A DNA stretch of 64,000 bases, taken from the NCBI RefSeq assembly GCF_015687175.1, contig NZ_JADPQG010000001.1:930001-994000 (forward strand), written 5' to 3'. Of the stretch, positions 8,931 to 22,170 are shown piece after piece. The stretch comes from Reinekea sp. G2M2-21. GTDB taxonomy: Bacteria > Pseudomonadota > Gammaproteobacteria > Pseudomonadales > Natronospirillaceae. Position numbers and translations under genes: made by a program. The notes beneath the pieces were generated by a model. That model did no database searches, was not told the origin of the DNA, and was given only the letters and a program-made list of their open reading frames with translations. Within the stretch, counting starts at the first letter, position 1, and each line of letters begins with the position of its first letter.

Positions 8931-9199
8931 CTAGTGTCTTGAGTTAGAAGTTCGCATGTATTCAGCGCGCCATTCATGTTCTATAGCTAGGTGTGTCTCG
9001 CAGTCAATGGTTGTTCCATTGGCAAGAGACAGAAAGATGCTAGAGAGCTTGAATGTCGTGCCCGAAGGGTGCTCATGGGAAACACTATAACGGCGTTGCT
9101 CTTTTTGAAAAGATCTCGATATTCTCTACAAAGAGCGCCTTGTACCTGCGCTTCCCATTAGCTCTGCATCTATTCGAACTTCCGACTCAGGTCACTAGT
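8931..9199. repeat. MITE-like palindromic repeat, copy 2, with internal extra segment
   Basis: The ends CTAGTGTCTTGAGTTAGAAG (8931) and CCGACTCAGGTCACTAGT (right end at 9199) are inverted copies. The interior from 9049 to 9199 is about 85-90 percent identical by eye to copy 1, including the GATCTCGATATTCTC core. About 90 bases (8955-9045) absent from copy 1 sit just inside the left end. This could be a longer family member or an insertion into one. No open frame of note lies inside. Confidence 0.65.
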
Positions 9200-9451
9200 A
9201 TCTGCCTGTTTAAGCGGCAAGCAATAGGGCTTAACAGCTGTTTGATCGAAAGTGAGATCTGCTTCCGCGGTTCTTTGTAAAAATGTGATCAAGTCTCTGT
9301 TTCCAGTGTGCGTTAGGTTTACTTCATCAAGCCTCTTTCCTTGATAGTTTTTCACTACAGATCGAATAGAATTAATAAATAAGTCATTATGTTTATTTAA
9401 TCGGGGTTTGGCGTATGCTTTGTATGCATTTCGAAGAAAAGGAGGATGCAG
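9200..9451. other. Intergenic stretch before the VOC gene
   Basis: No gene seen. It contains an A/T-rich segment near 9370-9400 (TAAATAA and TTATTTA as loose inverted copies) that may hold the promoter of the VOC gene. The strong ribosome site AGGAGG lies at 9440-9445. Confidence 0.4.
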
Positions 9452-9865
9452 ATGAATATTGAACATACCAACATGACGGTTCGGAACATTGACGCAACAA
9501 CCCGATTTTTGCGCGCGGTTTACCCAGATATAAAGATCAGAGGCAAGGGACCTCGTCAAAACGGGGGCATTTGGCAGCATGTAGGGACGCAAACCCAATA
9601 CATCGCCCTGCAGCAGGACCAAGAACCTTCCGTGTCAACCCGACGGGATTATTACGATCTGGGTATAAATCACGTCGGCTTTGTTGTTGAAGACCTGGCT
9701 GTCATTACTGAGCGCCTGCTGGCCTTGGGATACCGCAAAAATGACATGGGTGTTGAAAATGAGGGTCGACATTCGGAGTACTTTGTCGATGAGTCAGGAA
9801 TCGAGTGGGAGCTGGTGGAGTATAAATCCGACGACCCATCCGTTCGAAATAATTACACACAATAG
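9452..9865 (+). CDS. VOC superfamily (glyoxalase/dioxygenase-like) protein
   Basis: A 137-residue single-domain protein with the vicinal-oxygen-chelate pattern: beta-alpha-beta-beta-beta halves beginning IEHTNMTVRNI and INHVGFVVEDL. Potential metal ligands are His5, His78 or thereabouts, and Glu in WELVEY near the end. Substrate cannot be read from sequence. Start choice: the AGGAGG ribosome site abuts the first ATG (9446), so the ATG at 9452 (spacing six) is preferred. It stands alone with its own upstream region. Confidence 0.85.
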   Translation: MNIEHTNMTVRNIDATTRFLRAVYPDIKIRGKGPRQNGGIWQHVGTQTQYIALQQDQEPSVSTRRDYYDLGINHVGFVVEDLAVITERLLALGYRKNDMGVENEGRHSEYFVDESGIEWELVEYKSDDPSVRNNYTQ

Positions 9866-10048
9866 GAGGATCGGTAATGACATTACACTTGCGCAGAGAT
9901 ATCGGGTTATCAGGCTACTCAGATAGACAGACCGCGCGTTGTCCACACCGGCGTCAGTCGATTTACGATTGGTTACTGAAGCATTTGCGCGTAATTCATG
10001 AGGCTATGGTTTGGCGACGGACACCGACAATGTCTTGTTGATAGCATT

Positions 10049-10071
10049 GGACAGGGGGCAAGCCCCTGTCC
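10049..10071 (-). terminator. Stem-loop downstream of rimO
   Basis: A stem of about ten base pairs (GGACAGGGG against CCCCTGTCC) lies 13 bases beyond the rimO stop on the minus strand. There is no clear T-run, so it may be a transcript-stabilising hairpin or a weak terminator. Confidence 0.45.
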
Positions 10072-10083
10072 GCCAGGTTACAG

Positions 10084-11457
10084 TTATCCGGGGTTGACCG
10101 GGTGTGCCCACAAATCGTATTCGTCAGCGTCTTCTACTTCTACGGTTAGAATATCACCGGGTTTCAGGTGTGTCTGATTGTCGAGAAAGACCTGGCCGTC
10201 GATGTCTGGAGCGTCGGCTTTCGAACGCGCCACAGCGCCTTCTTCGACCACTTCATCGACAATCACTTCAATCTGAGTGCCTACTTTTGCCTGTAACCGG
10301 GCCGCGCTGATTCGTTGCTGGACTTCCATGAATCGATCATAGCGCTCTTGCTTCACCGCTTCGTCTACATGGTTTGGTAGTTCAGCGGATTTTGCACCGT
10401 CAACATTGGAGTATTTGAATGCGCCCACTCGATCCAATTGAGCTTCTTCCATGAAATCCAGAAGCATCTGGAAATCATCTTCCGTTTCCCCTGGAAAGCC
10501 CACGATAAAGGTCGATCTCAGCGTAATATCCGGACAGATTTCACGCCATTTATGAATGCGGTGCAGTACTTTCTCGGCATGGGCTGGACGTTTCATCGCT
10601 TTCAAAACCGAAGGGCTGGCGTGTTGGAACGGAATATCCAGATAAGGCAATATTTTGTTTTCTGCCATCAGCGGAATAATCTCGTCCACATGCGGGTAGG
10701 GGTAGACGTAATGCATTCGTACCCAGGCGTCCATTTGGCCTAACTCTTCACACATTTCTTTCATGCGGGTTTTAATGGTCCGACCTTTCCACATGTCTTC
10801 ACGATATTTGGTATCGACACCGTACGCACTGGTGTCCTGTGAAATAATCAGCAATTCTTTGGTGCCATTCTTCACCAGGTTCTCAGCTTCAGTCAGTACT
10901 TGGCTGATAGGGCGACTGACCAGATCACCACGAAATGAAGGAATAATGCAGAAAGTGCAGCGGTGATTGCAGCCTTCGGATATTTTTAAGTACGCATAAT
11001 GTTTTGGCGTCAGCTTAATACCGGTATTGGGCACCAACGAGGTATACGGGTCGTGTCGGGGTGGTACAACGTCGTGAACCTGTTTGACGACAGCCTCATA
11101 GGCATGCGGCCCGGTCACCGACAAAACGTTGGGGTGCACTTCTCGGATGTCGTTTTCTTTGGCACCCAGACAACCGGTGACCAAAACTTTGCCATTTTCA
11201 GCCAATGCTTCACCAATGGTGTCGAGAGATTCCTGCACCGCAGAGTCAATGAAGCCGCAGGTATTGACGATAACGACATCGGCGTTCTCATAACTGGGGA
11301 CGATGTTGTAACCCTCTGACCGCAGCTGCGTAATGATACGTTCGGAGTCGACGGTGTTTTTCGGGCAACCGAGGCTGATGAAGCCTACGTTTCCAGGGGC
11401 ATCGAGCGTATGGCCGTCCGATACGTCAAAGATGTTGATGATGTTATCCTGGCTCAT
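10084..11457 (-). CDS. rimO: Ribosomal protein S12 methylthiotransferase RimO
   Basis: A radical-SAM methylthiotransferase that modifies an aspartate of ribosomal protein S12. The N-terminal UPF0004 domain carries three cluster cysteines (C31 in [13 protein letters not shown]67 in VNTCGF, C96 in VTGCLG). The radical-SAM site CNHRCTFC holds C163, C167 and C170. A TRAM domain occupies about the last 70 residues. At 457 residues it is near the usual length with a slightly longer N-terminus. It is monocistronic, 79 bases downstream of an AraC-type gene on the same strand. Confidence 0.97.
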   Translation of the reverse strand: MSQDNIINIFDVSDGHTLDAPGNVGFISLGCPKNTVDSERIITQLRSEGYNIVPSYENADVVIVNTCGFIDSAVQESLDTIGEALAENGKVLVTGCLGAKENDIREVHPNVLSVTGPHAYEAVVKQVHDVVPPRHDPYTSLVPNTGIKLTPKHYAYLKISEGCNHRCTFCIIPSFRGDLVSRPISQVLTEAENLVKNGTKELLIISQDTSAYGVDTKYREDMWKGRTIKTRMKEMCEELGQMDAWVRMHYVYPYPHVDEIIPLMAENKILPYLDIPFQHASPSVLKAMKRPAHAEKVLHRIHKWREICPDITLRSTFIVGFPGETEDDFQMLLDFMEEAQLDRVGAFKYSNVDGAKSAELPNHVDEAVKQERYDRFMEVQQRISAARLQAKVGTQIEVIVDEVVEEGAVARSKADAPDIDGQVFLDNQTHLKPGDILTVEVEDADEYDLWAHPVNPG

Positions 11458-11536
11458 AGGGACCTCGGTTATTTTCAGGGTGCGCTATTGTAGCGATTCA
11501 AACCCTAAGCTCAACTTTTATACGCAGCTCTTCAGT

Positions 11537-12568
11537 TTAGTCACTGGTTCCGTGGGCGTGCTCGCGAAATTGACCCGGTGTCACACCGTACCAGCGTTTA
11601 AAAGCCCGTTGGAACGCATTTGGGTTGCTAAAACCCAGTAAATAAGCGACTTCGCCCAGCGTGTATTGGCGGTCTTTCAAATAAATACTGGCCAGAGCCT
11701 GTCGTGTCTGGTCGAGTAGGGCAGTGAATCCGGTGTTTTCCTGCTTGAGCTTGCGGCGCAGAGTCCATACCGGTAGGTCCAGGCGATTCGCCACTTCCTC
11801 AAGACTCAGGTTATCACTTTGCAGCAATGGTGTTATTTCGTGCATCACGCGCTCTTGCAAGCTCAGCTGTTGGCGTGCGGTTGCCAGTTGCGCGTCACAC
11901 ACCTCTCGGACTTCCAGATAAGCAACCGGGTTGTGCAGAATCGGTCTGCCCAGCAAATCCTGTGTTTTATAAACAAGTGCGTTTCGCGGCTGATTGAATT
12001 TAACAGGACATTGAAAAAACGACTCATAGTGATTGGCATAGGCCGGAGGCGGAAACTCGATTTGCACCGCCATCGGCCGCAGTGGTTGTGCACTGAGTTG
12101 CTGCACCAATTTGTGTTCAATCGCCAGCGCCATGTCGACAATAAAGTAGTTGAAATCGTTGTAAGGGCTAATTGAGTAAAACTCAGCCACACTGACGTTT
12201 TTTTCTTGGTAAAAGGAGGATTGGCCGCGCACATTCTTACTGCTGAGTGACTCGTATGTCACGATATCAGACAGGCCCTGCAACACGGAATTGGCACTGG
12301 CAGCACTGAAGCCCGTCATGCCCATCAGTGAAAGACGAGCCTGTTCCGCCATCTGCAGCCCAAGAGTTGGGCATTGCCCCAAATGAATCAAGGTGTGGCC
12401 CAACCGCATGAATTTGGGAATACTGATTCGGGCATTCGGTTGGCGAAGCAGTTGGTTGGTCAATCCGAACTGATGTTCAGTCTCAGAAGTGTCCAAACCC
12501 TGGTTTTCGGCTGTATCGAGCATCAGGTTGACGTAACGGACGGAGATATCGCCAAGTGTGATTGTCAT
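11537..12568 (-). CDS. AraC-family transcriptional regulator
   Basis: A 343-residue regulator with an OruR/ArgR-like N-terminal ligand domain (about 1-210) and a C-terminal AraC/XylS double helix-turn-helix (about 235-335). The second helix-turn-helix has the signature segment EVAYLLGFSNPNAFQRAFKR. It is transcribed divergently from fadH with a 97-base intergenic gap, so control of fadH or fatty-acid use is plausible; that is inference from position. Confidence 0.92.
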   Translation of the reverse strand: MTITLGDISVRYVNLMLDTAENQGLDTSETEHQFGLTNQLLRQPNARISIPKFMRLGHTLIHLGQCPTLGLQMAEQARLSLMGMTGFSAASANSVLQGLSDIVTYESLSSKNVRGQSSFYQEKNVSVAEFYSISPYNDFNYFIVDMALAIEHKLVQQLSAQPLRPMAVQIEFPPPAYANHYESFFQCPVKFNQPRNALVYKTQDLLGRPILHNPVAYLEVREVCDAQLATARQQLSLQERVMHEITPLLQSDNLSLEEVANRLDLPVWTLRRKLKQENTGFTALLDQTRQALASIYLKDRQYTLGEVAYLLGFSNPNAFQRAFKRWYGVTPGQFREHAHGTSD

Positions 12569-12593
12569 TTTCGGGTAGTTAATTGTTATTTAA

Positions 12594-15886
<3,293 letters not shown>

Positions 15887-16338
15887 TCAGCCTTATGTTT
15901 ATCGGTGTTCGAGTCAGTTGCCGTTTGTTGGGTCACGTTGCAACACAAATACAATGTGGACACTGTTTTGTAACGAGTTGTAACTATGCTTAGGTTTGCT
16001 GAGGGACGTGAGATGTCTCAAATGTTATTGAAACAAGCCGCAGGGGAGTAGCCATAGCGTTTTGTGTGCTGACTTTTTTAGAGCCATGTCTAAATTTTTA
16101 CAATCAGGTTCGAATGCTAAAACCTGAGCCTGCTAAGCTTGGCAGTTAGTTGATGTACGTCAACTGGGATTTTTGTCTCCAGACATTGAGTCGTCTAACC
16201 TGATTACCTTCAGGGTTGTTTATCTGCAGTTACTGGAACGCATGGTCTGATGGTATTGCGTAGGCAACTTGTCGTTCAGACCAGCCAATAAAACGTCTAA
16301 AAACCGATACATTGCACAATGTTACAACCGAGGATGCT
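15887..16338. other. Intergenic region with FNR-like box
   Basis: About 450 bases without a supported gene. It should hold the minus-strand promoter of the GalT-like gene and the plus-strand promoter of the solenoid gene. The only strong signal is the palindrome at 16150-16163, reported separately. Confidence 0.5.
16150..16163. promoter_or_regulatory. FNR/ANR-like box upstream of the beta-solenoid gene
   Basis: TTGATGTACGTCAA matches TTGAT-N4-(A/G)TCAA and extends to the inverted repeat AGTTGA-N6-TCAACT. It is 175 bases before the chosen ATG at 16339. It differs from the site at 4119-4132 only at one central base of the 14. Confidence 0.6.
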
Positions 16339-16929
16339 ATGAAGGATTTGCTGATAACCCGCTCACATCTGACTGCCAACGGTCGGTATGTTGGCGACAT
16401 TGATTTGTCGTCCTTTAACGGGAACTTAAAGCTCAGTGATGGGTTAGGGGATGTGTATTTCGCATCCATAAACGTGACAGGGTCTGTTGTCGTTGGGCGG
16501 CATTGTACCTTGCGAGTGAAAGAAAACCTGTGTGCCGGAAACTTTATTCACGCCGAAGAAAATATCGTCGTTGAAGGCGACATCAGCGCTGGACTGTTTA
16601 TTAAAACCGGTGTGCGTTTGAGGGCTGGTGGCGATATACGCGCAGTGCTTGATATTCAGGGGGACTGGGGGATTTATGCCGGAGGCTTACTCAAAGCGGG
16701 TTCGGACATCATGTCTCGCGGATTAATTGAAACCGGCGGCGCCATCGAAGCGGGTGCCACTTTAGCGTCGGGCAGCGATGTGATGGCTGGCGACTACATC
16801 ACCACCGGGTTGTGCATTCGGGTATTCCGTAATGTAAACGCTGGCGGTATCGTCAGGGCGGGAAAAGAGTTGTGTGTCGGTGGACGACTTGATTCTGAAC
16901 TGAACAGGCAAGCCTCTTTGGTCGGGTGA
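16339..16929 (+). CDS. Bactofilin-like beta-solenoid protein, unnamed
   Basis: A 196-residue protein dominated by short repeats of about 16-20 residues with alternating hydrophobics and Gly-Gly/Gly-Asp turns (AGGDIRAVLDI, AGGLLKAGSDI, TGGAIEAGATL, AGGIVRAGKEL). This predicts a right-handed beta-helix like bactofilins or polymer-forming cytoskeletal proteins. There is no signal peptide or membrane segment. The ATG at 16339 has a GAGGA ribosome site; an in-frame TTG at 16312 does not. It is a single gene behind an FNR-like box and before a strong terminator. Function unknown; an oxygen-responsive structural scaffold is speculation. Confidence 0.6.
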   Translation: MKDLLITRSHLTANGRYVGDIDLSSFNGNLKLSDGLGDVYFASINVTGSVVVGRHCTLRVKENLCAGNFIHAEENIVVEGDISAGLFIKTGVRLRAGGDIRAVLDIQGDWGIYAGGLLKAGSDIMSRGLIETGGAIEAGATLASGSDVMAGDYITTGLCIRVFRNVNAGGIVRAGKELCVGGRLDSELNRQASLVG

Positions 16930-16957
16930 GGCCGCGCATTGTCATTCCTGATGAGCA

Positions 16958-16990
16958 AATACAGCCTTCGACTTCGAAGGCCGTATTTTT
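16958..16990. terminator. Bidirectional intrinsic terminator (solenoid gene / glgC)
   Basis: AATAC-GCCTTCG pairs with CGAAGGC-GTATT across an ACTT loop, with T-runs on both sides. It lies between the stop of the plus-strand solenoid gene and the stop of minus-strand glgC, four bases past glgC. Confidence 0.85.
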
Positions 16991-16994
16991 AGTA

Positions 16995-18263
16995 TCAGGC
17001 ATATCCTTCTGGTTGACCCAGCATGCCACGGGTCACCAAAACAATCCCCTTTTCTGACACTCTGAATCCATTGGCTTTGTCCTGTTCTAAATCGTAGCCG
17101 ATAGTCGTGTTGTCCGGCACGTGACAGCCTCGGTCAATAATGGCATTTTTGATTTTACAGTGTCGACCAACGGTGACCTTTGGCAGAATGACAGTGCTGT
17201 CAATATGGGTGTAGGAATGTAAGAAGACTTCCGAAAACAGCAGCGAGCGATTGATGTGTGCGCCGGAAATAATACAGCCGCCAGACACCATGGAATCAAC
17301 CGCCATGCCGCGTCTGTCATCTTCATTGAAGACAAATTTTGCCGGTGGTAATTGTGCCTGATATGTCCATACCGGCCATTCTGGGTCGTATATGTCCAGG
17401 GCTGGCGTCGTCGACACCAATTCCATGTTCGCTTCCCAAAATGAATCCAGCGTACCCACATCTCGCCAATAAGCCCGTTCACCGGTATTCAGGTCGCGGA
17501 ATGGGTAAGCGTGCACATGATGATCGTCCACAATTTTTGGAATGATATCGTTGCCGAAATCATGCGAAGTACCTTCGGTCTGCGCATTTTTCTGCAATTG
17601 TTCAAACAGAAATTCTGTGTTGAAAATATAGTTACCCATGGAGGCCAGGGTTAAATCTTCCTGCCCTGGAATGGGTGAGGGATGTTCGGGTTTTTCTTCA
17701 AAACCGATAATACGATTGTTTTCATCTACCTTCATAACCCCGAATGCACCAGCGGCTTCTTCAATAGGGACTTCGAGACAAGAAACCGTCATTTGCGCGC
17801 CGCTTTCTACATGGGCAACGAGCATTGCACCGTAATCCATTTTGTAAATGTGATCGCCGGAAAGGATCAAAACATACTTGGGTTGTTCGGCGCGGATAAT
17901 GTCGAGATTTTGATAGATGGCATCGGCCGTGCCTAAATACCAATCTTCGGAATAACGCTGTGAGGCCGGTAGGATTTCAACGTATTCGCCCAATTCTTTT
18001 TTGAAGTGACTCCAGCCTGAAACCAGATGCCGTACCAGCGAGTGAGCTTTGTACTGAGTAAGAACGCCGACTCGGCGAATCCCGGAATTGATGCAGTTGG
18101 ACAGCGGGAAATCAATAATCCTGTATTTACCACCGAAATAGAGCGCAGGCTTGGCTCGCCAATCGGTGAGTTCTTTCAGTCGTGAGCCACGACCGCCTGC
18201 CAAAACCAAGGCAAGGGTGTCTTTTGTTAAACGACTGACGTAGCGGGGGTTCTGATCTTTCAT
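16995..18263 (-). CDS. glgC: Glucose-1-phosphate adenylyltransferase
   Basis: Makes ADP-glucose from ATP and glucose-1-phosphate, the committed step of bacterial glycogen synthesis. The N-terminal nucleotidyltransferase domain has [15 protein letters not shown] and the substrate region with [25 protein letters not shown] is in the active site. The C-terminal left-handed beta-helix follows from about residue 300. The length of 422 residues is typical. The ATG has a nearby purine-rich ribosome site. No glgA, glgB or glgP is in this window, so the rest of the pathway is elsewhere. Confidence 0.96.
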   Translation of the reverse strand: MKDQNPRYVSRLTKDTLALVLAGGRGSRLKELTDWRAKPALYFGGKYRIIDFPLSNCINSGIRRVGVLTQYKAHSLVRHLVSGWSHFKKELGEYVEILPASQRYSEDWYLGTADAIYQNLDIIRAEQPKYVLILSGDHIYKMDYGAMLVAHVESGAQMTVSCLEVPIEEAAGAFGVMKVDENNRIIGFEEKPEHPSPIPGQEDLTLASMGNYIFNTEFLFEQLQKNAQTEGTSHDFGNDIIPKIVDDHHVHAYPFRDLNTGERAYWRDVGTLDSFWEANMELVSTTPALDIYDPEWPVWTYQAQLPPAKFVFNEDDRRGMAVDSMVSGGCIISGAHINRSLLFSEVFLHSYTHIDSTVILPKVTVGRHCKIKNAIIDRGCHVPDNTTIGYDLEQDKANGFRVSEKGIVLVTRGMLGQPEGYA

Positions 18264-18526
18264 GGTGTCGTCCTTTTTTTACAGATAGACTTTTTTATTG
18301 TCGACAACGGTACGGTGGTTTGCGAAACGTTGTGCTAGTTGATTGGTATGGTCGACTAAACATTCGTTACCAGGTTCTGTCACAGACGATCAGTCAGGAG
18401 CAGGTATCTGTAACAAATACACCGAAAGCCGCCGATTGTATACCGTCCCCTGAGCTTAGTTTATTTTGCTCTGGCGTACCTTGTGTTTTGTTTAAATTAA
18501 CGTGATTTAACACAATCTTTTTCAGA
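18264..18526. other. Intergenic region upstream of glgC
   Basis: About 260 bases without a supported gene, carrying the glgC promoter on the minus strand and the 3' flank of the EamA gene. I see no strong operator or terminator in it. Confidence 0.4.
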
Positions 18527-19414
18527 TCAACGCGGTTTGCTGATGACGATTTGACCAATACCGCTGATAAGTATCAGCGCCACACCACCTAATTGCATCC
18601 AGGACAGGGCTTCCGAAAACAGAATCCATCCGAAAAGAATGACCGACACCGGTTCGAGATAGGTGATGGTTCCATAGACCGGCGTGGGCAGTTTTTCCAG
18701 TGCAGCGATCGCTGCGTAAATGGCAATGAACCCGGGGAGAAAACCAATCAGCAGTACCCAACCCAGTTGTTCGATCGGCACGCTGGCGTTGCCGGGCGTC
18801 AGATACAAAAATGGTGAGACGCAAAGCGCACCCACCAGCAGCTGCCAAAAGGTCCGGCTAGAGGAAGGGGTCCCACCGGAAATATAGCGGTTTTGTATGA
18901 TGAACGCGGCATAGAACAGCATTGCGAGGGCAGCGTATAACAGCCCGCTGTTTAATTCCCGTTGGAGATTGGCGGAGCGGAAGTCCTGCATTAAAACGAA
19001 TCCGCATAACGCCAGTATCATCGCGACCATTTGCAGCCGGGACACGGTTTCGCCAAAAAATACACGGTTGAACAAAGTGGCAGCGATTGGCGCGAGATAG
19101 ACAATGAGAATGGCGTTCGCCATCAGGGTTCGGTTCATCGCTTCGATATAACAAATGATAAATCCCGCCAAATACGCACCGGTCAATGCAATGCCTTTGC
19201 GGTCAGCTGCGATACTTCGAAATGATCCACCTCGATAGGCGATCCATAGTGCCATAAATCCAGCGCCTAAGAACAAACGGTAAAAGGTCACCACGACGGC
19301 GGGCAGTTCGGTTATGCGCGAGAAGACACCAATGGTCGCCATCGATACGGCAGCCACGATGGCAAATAAGATCGCCAATTGTTGAGATGGATTGTTTGCG
19401 GGCGCGGAAGACAA
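18527..19414 (-). CDS. EamA/DMT-family transporter
   Basis: An inner-membrane transporter of the drug/metabolite superfamily: about 295 residues, ten predicted membrane segments arranged as two EamA repeats (FYRLFLGAGF in the first, FWQLLVGALC in the second). The substrate cannot be inferred. The frame is open to a TTG at 19477, but no ATG is available; the TTG at 19414 has AGGAAAT seven bases upstream and gives the usual family length, so I chose it. It is monocistronic and lies between glgC and the polyamine-type transporter operon. Confidence 0.85.
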   Translation of the reverse strand: MSSAPANNPSQQLAILFAIVAAVSMATIGVFSRITELPAVVVTFYRLFLGAGFMALWIAYRGGSFRSIAADRKGIALTGAYLAGFIICYIEAMNRTLMANAILIVYLAPIAATLFNRVFFGETVSRLQMVAMILALCGFVLMQDFRSANLQRELNSGLLYAALAMLFYAAFIIQNRYISGGTPSSSRTFWQLLVGALCVSPFLYLTPGNASVPIEQLGWVLLIGFLPGFIAIYAAIAALEKLPTPVYGTITYLEPVSVILFGWILFSEALSWMQLGGVALILISGIGQIVISKPR

Positions 19415-19477
19415 CTCATGATTTCCTAATGTGAGGCAGCAGCTCCTCAGTCTAAAGATGTCCTGGTTCAGTCTCAA

Positions 19478-19809
19478 TGGCTGTTCACGTCAGAGAGGGG
19501 GGCACCGTTGCTCAGGTTTGCCCAGCGTACTGACATTTTCTGAGCACCGTTCTGGAACTTCATAAAACATAGAGCTCTAATTAGATTTTTTCTGGAATGT
19601 CTTAATTTCTTATCAAAACTGTTATTTTAAGCCGAATTTATCGCTTCGGAAATGGCAATTTAGGCACTTTTGGGTGGATGTTTGGTCGACATTCCCAGAA
19701 AACCCAACATAAGTATTCTTTAGACTTGAAAGTATTTTTTAAGGGCGGTAGGGTAAAAAGGCATATGACGTTTAAAAACTGAATTCAACTGAACGCAGGG
19801 AGAGAGTGA
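19478..19809. other. Intergenic region upstream of the ABC importer operon
   Basis: About 330 bases between divergent transcription units (EamA gene minus, importer operon plus). It is A/T-rich near 19570-19760 and presumably holds the importer promoter. I see no convincing operator. Confidence 0.4.
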
Positions 19810-20901
19810 GTGACAAACGTAAATGACGATCGGTTTGTAGTATTTGACCGAGTACAAAAAAGTTACGACGGTCGCAACCTTGTTGTGAAAGATTTGAATT
19901 TGGAAATCGCGAAAGGCGAATTTCTGACCATGCTTGGACCTTCCGGCTCCGGCAAAACGACCTGTCTGATGATGTTAGCCGGTTTCGAAACCGCGACACA
20001 TGGCGACATCCTGCTCGATGGTCAACCCATCAATAACATACCGCCATACAAACGTGGGATCGGTATGGTTTTTCAGAATTACGCGTTATTCCCACATATG
20101 ACCGTTGCTGAAAATCTGGCATTTCCGCTGGAAGTTCGGCGAATGGGTAAGTCTGATCGGGAATCGAAAGTTGCCCGGGCGCTGGATATGGTGCAAATGG
20201 ACGAATTTGCCAATCGTCGTCCCGCTCAGTTATCGGGTGGTCAGCAACAGCGCATCGCTCTGGCGCGTGCACTGGTTTTTGAGCCTGAGCTGGTGTTGAT
20301 GGATGAACCGCTGGGTGCGCTCGACAAACAATTGCGTGAACACATGCAATACGAAATCAAACATTTGCACGATCGGTTGGGGGTGACGGTGGTGTATGTC
20401 ACCCATGATCAATCGGAAGCGTTGACCATGTCAGACCGCGTTGCCGTGTTTGACGATGGTCGGATTCAGCAGTTGGCGTCGCCGGAAGAGCTGTACGAAC
20501 GACCGGAAAATTCCTTCGTTGCACAGTTTATCGGTGAGAACAATCGGCTCATGGGCACTGTTGATCGTCTCGATGGCGGCAGCAGCCTGGTGACGTTGGA
20601 CAGCGGCGAACAAAGCAGTGCGTTGGCCGTGAATTGTGGTGAAGCGGGCGCTCGCACCTTGTTGTCCATCCGACCTGAACGGGTCCGTATCGGCGACCAG
20701 GCCAGCGAGAACGTCACCAAAGCTAAGGTGTTGGAGTTGATATACCTGGGTGACCATATCCGTTGCCGCATGCAGGTGCACGGCGATGATCAGTTCATTG
20801 CCAAAATCCCAAACTCTCCAGAAAGCCAGCGGGTGCATATCGGGCAAGAACTCAATATTGGATGGGCTGCCAAAGATTGCCGTGCGCTCGACGTCGGCTG
20901 A
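19810..20901 (+). CDS. Polyamine-type ABC importer ATPase (PotA/PotG-like)
   Basis: A 363-residue ATPase with Walker A GPSGSGKTT (about 41-49), signature LSGGQQQRIALARAL, Walker B LVLMDEPLG, the H-loop VTHDQ and a C-terminal TOBE domain (about 280-360), as in PotA/PotG. It starts at a GTG preceded by AGGGAGAG. It is first of four genes (ATPase, binding protein, two permeases), the complete set for a spermidine/putrescine-class importer. The real solute may be a polyamine or a related compound. Confidence 0.9.
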   Translation: MTNVNDDRFVVFDRVQKSYDGRNLVVKDLNLEIAKGEFLTMLGPSGSGKTTCLMMLAGFETATHGDILLDGQPINNIPPYKRGIGMVFQNYALFPHMTVAENLAFPLEVRRMGKSDRESKVARALDMVQMDEFANRRPAQLSGGQQQRIALARALVFEPELVLMDEPLGALDKQLREHMQYEIKHLHDRLGVTVVYVTHDQSEALTMSDRVAVFDDGRIQQLASPEELYERPENSFVAQFIGENNRLMGTVDRLDGGSSLVTLDSGEQSSALAVNCGEAGARTLLSIRPERVRIGDQASENVTKAKVLELIYLGDHIRCRMQVHGDDQFIAKIPNSPESQRVHIGQELNIGWAAKDCRALDVG

Positions 20902-21001
20902 GCCGCTTATTCACTCATTTTCAATAAGAAGTCCGCTTTTATTAACCCCAATTGGAGCGGTTATTCATTAATAACGATGGGGCAACAGAAGAGAGGAAAC
21001 T

Positions 21002-22102
21002 ATGAAACTGTCAAAATCTCTGCTTGTCGGCGGTGTTGTAAGTTTATTTGCAGCAACCGCTGTTTTAGCACAGGACTTAACAATTGTATCTTGGGGGGGC
21101 GCTTATTCCGCCTCGCAACAAAAGGCGTATCACGACCCGTACATGGCTAAAAACCCGGATGTGAATATCATCAACGATGAGAGTTCAGCCGAAGCCGTCG
21201 CAAAACTGCGCGCCATGAATGAAGCCGGCAATGTCACCTGGGATTTGGTCGACGTTGTGGCGTCGGATGCTTTGCGTCTGTGTGATGAAGGTTTGGCCAT
21301 GGAGGTCGATCACGACAAAGTCTTGGCAAAAGCACCCGACGGTACCGATGCATCGGATGACTTTGGGGATTTGATCGTCTCCGAATGTTTCATTCCACAA
21401 ATTGTTTATTCGACGACTGTCGGTTATCGAACCGATGCGGTTGGTGATAATCCACCAACGGATATCTGTGCGCTGTTTGATACCAAAACCTTCCCAGGTA
21501 AGCGTGCGTTGGAAAAACGTCCGATCAACAACATGGAGTGGGCGTTATTGTGTGATGGCGTCGCCAAAGATGACGTTTACGACGTGCTGGAAACACCAGC
21601 CGGTCAAGAACGTGCGTTGGCCAAGCTGGATACCATTAAGGATGACGTAATCTGGTGGTCTGCTGGTGCCGATACTCCACAGTTACTGGCGGATGGCGAA
21701 GTTGTTATGGGCTCAACTTACAACGGCCGATTGTTCTCTCTGATCGAAGAGCAAGATCAACCGGTAGCAATGTTGTGGGATGCGCAGGTGTTTGACCTCG
21801 ACGGTTGGATTATCCCAGCAGGTCTGCCTGAAGATCGTAAGAAAGCCGTGATGGATTATCTGTACTTCGCCACAGACACTCAGCGTCTTGCGGATCAGGC
21901 AAAATACATTTCATACGGTCCGGCACGAGCCAGTTCCGCACCGCTGGTTGGCAAGCATGCCGAATTGGGTATCGAAATGGCGCCACATATGCCTACCGAT
22001 CCAAAAAATGCGCAAAACACATTCTTATACAACTATGAGTTCTGGGCAGATTACCGTGATGATATCGACGCGAAATTTCAGGCGTGGTTAGTCCGTAACT
22101 GA
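21002..22102 (+). CDS. Periplasmic solute-binding protein (PotD/PotF-like)
   Basis: A 366-residue secreted protein with a clear signal peptide (KLSKSLLVGGVVSLFAATA, cleavage after VLA). The mature protein begins with LTIVSWGGAYSASQQKAY, the typical start of the spermidine/putrescine-binding family, followed by two alpha/beta lobes. It follows the ATPase gene by 100 bases with a strong ribosome site (GAGAGGAAAC). A stem-loop lies right after it, a common way to make more binding protein than permease. Confidence 0.9.
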   Translation: MKLSKSLLVGGVVSLFAATAVLAQDLTIVSWGGAYSASQQKAYHDPYMAKNPDVNIINDESSAEAVAKLRAMNEAGNVTWDLVDVVASDALRLCDEGLAMEVDHDKVLAKAPDGTDASDDFGDLIVSECFIPQIVYSTTVGYRTDAVGDNPPTDICALFDTKTFPGKRALEKRPINNMEWALLCDGVAKDDVYDVLETPAGQERALAKLDTIKDDVIWWSAGADTPQLLADGEVVMGSTYNGRLFSLIEEQDQPVAMLWDAQVFDLDGWIIPAGLPEDRKKAVMDYLYFATDTQRLADQAKYISYGPARASSAPLVGKHAELGIEMAPHMPTDPKNAQNTFLYNYEFWADYRDDIDAKFQAWLVRN

Positions 22103-22115
22103 GCGTAGCGATGGT

Positions 22116-22147
22116 GTGGCGCGCCAAAGGCGCGCCGTTTCTTTTTA
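22116..22147 (+). terminator. Intra-operon stem-loop after the binding-protein gene
   Basis: GGCGCGCC-AAA-GGCGCGCC forms an eight-base-pair GC-only stem followed by GTTTCTTTTTA. It lies between the binding-protein stop and the first permease start and probably acts as a partial terminator or 3' stabiliser. Confidence 0.75.
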
Positions 22148-22170
22148 TAAATAAGTGAAGTGACGCAGAT

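Noticed and set aside
9170-9622. Minus-strand frame of 150 codons across the repeat and the VOC gene
   Set aside because: Antisense to the VOC gene, extends into the MITE-like end, and shows no family features.
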